Source: Cytobacillus gottheilii (lineage in GTDB: Bacteria > Bacillota > Bacilli > Bacillales > Cytobacillaceae). From it: DNA of 64,000 bases. The stretch is taken from contig NZ_KV440945.1 of NCBI RefSeq assembly GCF_001636345.1, positions 2,519,631-2,583,630 of the forward strand. Reading direction: 5' to 3'. Both the position numbers and the translations under genes were made by a program. Within the stretch, counting starts at the first letter, position 1; each line of letters opens with the position of its first letter. Of the stretch, positions 60,516 through 64,000 are shown one piece after another. Below the pieces are notes generated by a model. It was not told the origin of the DNA, did not search any database, and worked only from the letters and a program-made list of their open reading frames with translations.

Positions 60516-61381
60516 TCGTTTTGGTTAAGAAAATTAGAAATAACATTTACATACTGTTCAGGCTCTTCAATATACGGCATATGGGCACTTTTTTCGAAAA
60601 CATGAAATGCCGAATTAGGAGTTAGCTCACTAAAGGATTGTGTTGACTGTGGTGTTGCCTCATCATAGCGGCCGCATGTATATAAAGATGGAATTTCGAT
60701 TTCTTTCAGCTGCTGTGTACAATCGAAGCTTTTTAAGTTTCCAGTTACATGAAACTCAGAAGGACCCCACATCATATTGTATACTTCAGGACTTCTGTAT
60801 TTTGCGCCTTCCTTTAAAAACGCAGGCATTGGATCCAATCTGCAGACAAACATTTTATTAAATTCAGCTGTTGCCTCTTTATATGCTTCTGAATCGGTTG
60901 TTCCGTTTGCTTCACATTCTTTTAAGATAGCTTGGACATCTTCCGGCAAAAGCTGGCGGTTTCGTTCCTGATCCTCTGCCCATAAAGGGGCACTTAAGCA
61001 TGGACTTGAAAAAATCACACTTTTTACGCCAGCTGGCTTTGTTAATAAATAGGCTGCCGCAAGAGTTGTTCCCCAAGAGTGTCCAAGAATATGTACTTCA
61101 TCTAACTTTAGGGCTTCACGGACTTGCCCAAGCTCTTCTACAAAACGATCTATATGCCAAAGTGATTTGTCGTTTGGCCGCTCGGATTTTCCGCAGCCAA
61201 GCTGATCATAAAAAATCACTGGACGGTCCTTAGCGAGTATTTTCAGATCCTGCATAGAGTAATGAGACGAACCCGGTCCGCCATGCAGAATAATGACCGG
61301 TGTTCCGGTCCCCTCTCCCACATGCTTCTGATACCATACTTTACCGCCTGTTACATCAATCATTCCTTCTGTTGCATTCAT
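60512..61381 (-). CDS. Proline iminopeptidase-family alpha/beta hydrolase
   Basis: 289 residues. The HGGPGSSHYSM oxyanion-loop motif, GHSWGT nucleophile elbow (Ser), RYDEATP with the catalytic Asp and SAHMPYIEEPE with the catalytic His are all present, as in peptidase family S33. These enzymes remove N-terminal proline from peptides; some relatives are other hydrolases. GGAGG lies upstream of the ATG. It is the first gene of an operon with the Nudix gene. Confidence 0.9.
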   Translation of the reverse strand: MNATEGMIDVTGGKVWYQKHVGEGTGTPVIILHGGPGSSHYSMQDLKILAKDRPVIFYDQLGCGKSERPNDKSLWHIDRFVEELGQVREALKLDEVHILGHSWGTTLAAAYLLTKPAGVKSVIFSSPCLSAPLWAEDQERNRQLLPEDVQAILKECEANGTTDSEAYKEATAEFNKMFVCRLDPMPAFLKEGAKYRSPEVYNMMWGPSEFHVTGNLKSFDCTQQLKEIEIPSLYTCGRYDEATPQSTQSFSELTPNSAFHVFEKSAHMPYIEEPEQYVNVISNFLNQND

Positions 61382-61516
61382 TGTTACTCCTCCTTTTTTT
61401 GCTAGCTTAGTAAGTGTTTTTAAAGATTGTAATGAACACTAAATATGCTGACAGATATATGAAGATAAACGGCTTGCCCAGGAATTATTAAAAAACACCC
61501 CCAGGCAGCATGTCCT

Positions 61517-64000
61517 CTATTGTAATAGCTCTACAATATCCTCTTCCGTTAAACTGGCATCAAATGTTAATACTTCATCTATTAAGTCGCGCTTTTTCTC
61601 CTGAAGAAGATTAATTTTTTCCTCTACGGTGCCTCTTGAAATTAGTTTTATCACTTGCACATGGTGTTTTTGCCCCATTCTATGGGCGCGGTCTGCTGCT
61701 TGTTCTTCAACAGCTGGATTCCACCATAAATCATATAGGATAACAGTATCTGCACCTGTTAAATTAAGACCTGTTCCACCAGCTTTTAACGAAATCAGAA
61801 AGAGATCGCGTTCCCCCTCATTAAAACGCGTGCATAGTTCTACCCTTTCGGAAGAAGGTGTTTGTCCATCCAAATAGAAAAAATCCATCCCCAACTTTGC
61901 AGCTTCCTGTCCAATTATGGCAAGCATTTTCGTAAATTGAGAAAAAATCAGTATCCTTCTGCCGGCATGCTGTGCTTCTTGAAGGATTTGGATCAATTGC
62001 TCCAGTTTAGCGGAGCCGCCCTTGTATCCGTCCACAAACAAGCCGGGATGACAGCAAATCTGCCGCAGCCTGGTGATGCCAGCGAGGATTTTGATGCGAT
62101 TTTTCCTCAGTGTCTGTTTATCCAGATGCTTGAGCGTATCATGACGAAGCTTTGCCAAGTATGCAGCATAGAGCTTTTTCTGATCTGGAAGCAGTTCGGA
62201 TGAATCGATCATTTCTATCTTCTCAGGCAGCTCCAAAAGCACATCTTTTTTTAGTCTGCGCAGCAAAAATGGCCGAATTCTTTTGGAGATTTTCTCCCGG
62301 GTTAAATGACTGTATTCTTTTATACCGCCGAATAATTCCGGGAATACAACATGAAAAATCGACCACAGCTCTTCTAATGCATTTTCAACTGGTGTTCCTG
62401 TTAAAGCAATGCGGCGATCAGCCTGAATCTTTTTAACTGCTTTGGCTGTCTGGGTTGTTGGATTTTTAAAAGCTTGTGCTTCGTCAAAGAAAACCGTATG
62501 AAAAGATAACGACTCATAATTCCGACTATCTTTTAAAAGCAGCGGATATGAAGTAATCATAACATCTAATTCTGAAAATCGGCTTATCATCGCTTCCCGT
62601 TCTTTTTGTTCACCATCTATGACAGCAGCCTCTATTTCTGGCGCAAAATTCATAAGCTCATGCAGCCAATTATAAGTAACGGATGCTGGACAGATAATTA
62701 AGATCGGTTTCCTCTGTTCGCGCACTGCATCTAATTCAGATAGAATAAAAGCAATGCTCTGCAGCGTTTTCCCGAGTCCCATATCATCCGCCAATATGCC
62801 GCCAAATCCGTAAGCCGCCAGCGTTTTCATCCAGTAATAGCCAACTTTTTGATAGTCTCTTAAAATAGATTTTAACTGATCAGGAACAGGATATGTGGCC
62901 TCATTAGGATTTTGCAGCTTTTCTAAAAAGCCTTTTAGTGACTCTTCCATTGTAAAGAGCTGTCCGTTCTCATCCGTTTCAAGTACCTGCAACCCTTTCG
63001 AAACAGGCATTTGGTAGAGGCTCTCTTCTTCATTGACCTGACTCGGAACCATTTGCAGGAACCGCTGAATTTCCTCAAACTCTTTTGATTCCAGCGAAAG
63101 CAGCGATCCATTGCGGAGCCGATAATATTTGCGCTTTTCCTCAAGCGCTTGAAGCAGCTCGCGTATATGATGATCCGAAACACCGTCAAGTTCAAACTTA
63201 AATTCAAGCCAATTCGTTCGTTCTCTTTTAAAAGCAACCCGAAAACGCGGTTTAGGATTTTCTCTAAAAATCCGATTGCGCACAGCCGTTGTAGCATACA
63301 CATGTACAAGCTTTTGCAGCTTTGGCAGCAGGTGATATAAAAATTGATACTCAAGCCCCTCATTTTGCAGCATATAGCCGCCATCACTTTTCGCAAACTG
63401 ACCTTCTTCCATGAGCTCTAGGATCTGATTTTCCTTTTGCACATCTCGCACAATCCTTACCCCAGGAGGAGGCTCGCGATTTTCAAGCGGCTGAATAACA
63501 ATTTGTTCGTAATGAAACTCTAGACCCGCCAATAAGCGGTTATTGATTCGATCCAGATACAGTTTCGCCTGCAGCGGAGTCCGCATAATATCAGCTGGTA
63601 TATGAACAATTCCGATCTTCCGAAGTCCTGGAACAACCTGCTTTATAAAAAAGTCGAGCTGATCTTTTGTGATCGGGATTTCATTTGCAGAGGATTGCTT
63701 TAGCATTTTATCCAGCTCATATAGCTGCTGGAATTGATCTTTCGGCAGCATAAACATGATGCTGTCAATGAGCATCGCAGAATACCGATGAAAAAGAAGA
63801 GCGTTCTGCAGTCCTTGAACATGCATAACATATTGTCCAGCTTGAGCACCATCTTTTAGTGTAAAATGAAGCGGCGGCGTTTGCTCAGATACCTGCAATG
63901 GAAATTGGGAAAATTTGATCGGAATGTTTCCTGTATATTCTTTCAAATGAGACCATAAAGAAGCAGAAATGATAAATTCACCATTATCCTCTTCTTGAAA
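61517..64000 (-). CDS. SNF2-family DNA helicase/ATPase, C-terminal part (gene continues past the window)
   Basis: At least 827 residues; the reading frame is open to base 64000, so the start lies outside. An in-frame TTG at 63946 is not a start, since coding sequence (QEEDNGEFIISASLW) continues upstream. The N-terminal part seen here is an SNF2_assoc-like domain; the motor begins around DYQKVGYYWM, with GILADDMGLGKTLQSIAF (Walker A) and FFDEAQAFKNP (DEAQ). The second lobe has ILIFSQFTKML and SLKAGGTGLNLTGADTVI with DRAHRMGQ. The whole resembles YwqA of B. subtilis. Probably remodels DNA-protein or RNA polymerase complexes. Confidence 0.92.
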   Translation of the reverse strand, partial: FQEEDNGEFIISASLWSHLKEYTGNIPIKFSQFPLQVSEQTPPLHFTLKDGAQAGQYVMHVQGLQNALLFHRYSAMLIDSIMFMLPKDQFQQLYELDKMLKQSSANEIPITKDQLDFFIKQVVPGLRKIGIVHIPADIMRTPLQAKLYLDRINNRLLAGLEFHYEQIVIQPLENREPPPGVRIVRDVQKENQILELMEEGQFAKSDGGYMLQNEGLEYQFLYHLLPKLQKLVHVYATTAVRNRIFRENPKPRFRVAFKRERTNWLEFKFELDGVSDHHIRELLQALEEKRKYYRLRNGSLLSLESKEFEEIQRFLQMVPSQVNEEESLYQMPVSKGLQVLETDENGQLFTMEESLKGFLEKLQNPNEATYPVPDQLKSILRDYQKVGYYWMKTLAAYGFGGILADDMGLGKTLQSIAFILSELDAVREQRKPILIICPASVTYNWLHELMNFAPEIEAAVIDGEQKEREAMISRFSELDVMITSYPLLLKDSRNYESLSFHTVFFDEAQAFKNPTTQTAKAVKKIQADRRIALTGTPVENALEELWSIFHVVFPELFGGIKEYSHLTREKISKRIRPFLLRRLKKDVLLELPEKIEMIDSSELLPDQKKLYAAYLAKLRHDTLKHLDKQTLRKNRIKILAGITRLRQICCHPGLFVDGYKGGSAKLEQLIQILQEAQHAGRRILIFSQFTKMLAIIGQEAAKLGMDFFYLDGQTPSSERVELCTRFNEGERDLFLISLKAGGTGLNLTGADTVILYDLWWNPAVEEQAADRAHRMGQKHHVQVIKLISRGTVEEKINLLQEKKRDLIDEVLTFDASLTEEDIVELLQ

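Noticed and set aside
61484-61516. Terminator after the SNF2 gene
   Set aside because: A T-run is present on the minus strand but no convincing stem could be drawn.

Overview
The window is a 64 kb piece of a low-GC Gram-positive chromosome, almost certainly from the Bacillaceae (Bacillus/Metabacillus/Cytobacillus-like). The grounds are AGGAGG-type ribosome binding sites with many TTG/GTG starts, Rho-independent terminators after most genes, CsbD, YdbS/YdbT, EbrAB-type SMR pumps, YdaL/YdaM-like proteins, and promoters that fit Bacillus sigma-B, sigma-W and sigma-K. No rRNA, tRNA, CRISPR array, prophage or intact insertion sequence is seen.

Layout. 0.3-6.6 kb: leftward surface-polysaccharide genes, namely a UDP-GlcNAc-derived deoxyamino-sugar cassette (2-epimerase, dehydratase, reductase) preceded by a glycosyltransferase fused to two methyltransferase domains and a glycosyltransferase with a TPR-like tail. 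6.9-10 kb: paired SMR exporter genes, an M15 peptidase, a sigma-B type csbD gene and a LysM-NlpC/P60 wall hydrolase. 10.4-16.8 kb: LLM oxidoreductase, two small membrane proteins behind a sigma-W type promoter, the operon TIGR02206-like/coaW/selB, and an acetamidase-family protein. 17-22.5 kb: a cupin with a spore-coat-like tail and a sigma-K type promoter, an SDR enzyme, a MutS2-like protein without Smr, and a frameshifted small membrane gene. 22.7-30.5 kb: DUF2243/CtaG pair, DUF1796 protein, ClbS/DfsB protein, divergent MocR regulator/racemase, a frameshifted 2-hydroxyacid dehydrogenase, and two tandem-repeat arrays of exactly 52 bp period. 30.6-39.8 kb: MarR-controlled heterodimeric ABC exporter, MEDS-PAS histidine kinase, two LysE-family exporters and an amino-acid permease. 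39.8-48 kb: ydbST with a sigma-W type promoter, a phosphodiesterase, a solute:sodium symporter with small partner, an RtcB ligase and a DUF4026/DUF2314 protein. 48-54.8 kb: YeiH transporter, a ydaL/ydaM-like polysaccharide pair bracketed by copies of one dispersed repeat, a dead aminoglycoside 6-adenylyltransferase gene, a PP2C-like protein and a HIT protein. 54.9-64 kb: divergent ppk/ppx with PhoP-box-like repeats, a beta-propeller glycosidase-like gene, Nudix and proline-iminopeptidase genes, and the 3' part of a SNF2 helicase that runs off the right edge.

How it fits together. Many genes concern the cell surface and its stress responses: polysaccharide synthesis, wall hydrolases, two sigma-W type promoters, exporters, and a likely spore-coat cupin. 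Others handle phosphate storage. No single large new defence or biosynthetic island is evident. The most unusual signals are the intergenic repeats: three arrays, each just 3' of a gene, with unit spacing of 51-52 bp (61 once) and unit sequences that differ between arrays; and a TCACAGTGACGCCCC repeat that brackets the ydaLM-like pair, each copy beside a terminator hairpin. Three genes are broken (22292-22503, 29512-30458, 52649-53526).

All function calls are made by eye from protein motifs. No database search was run.
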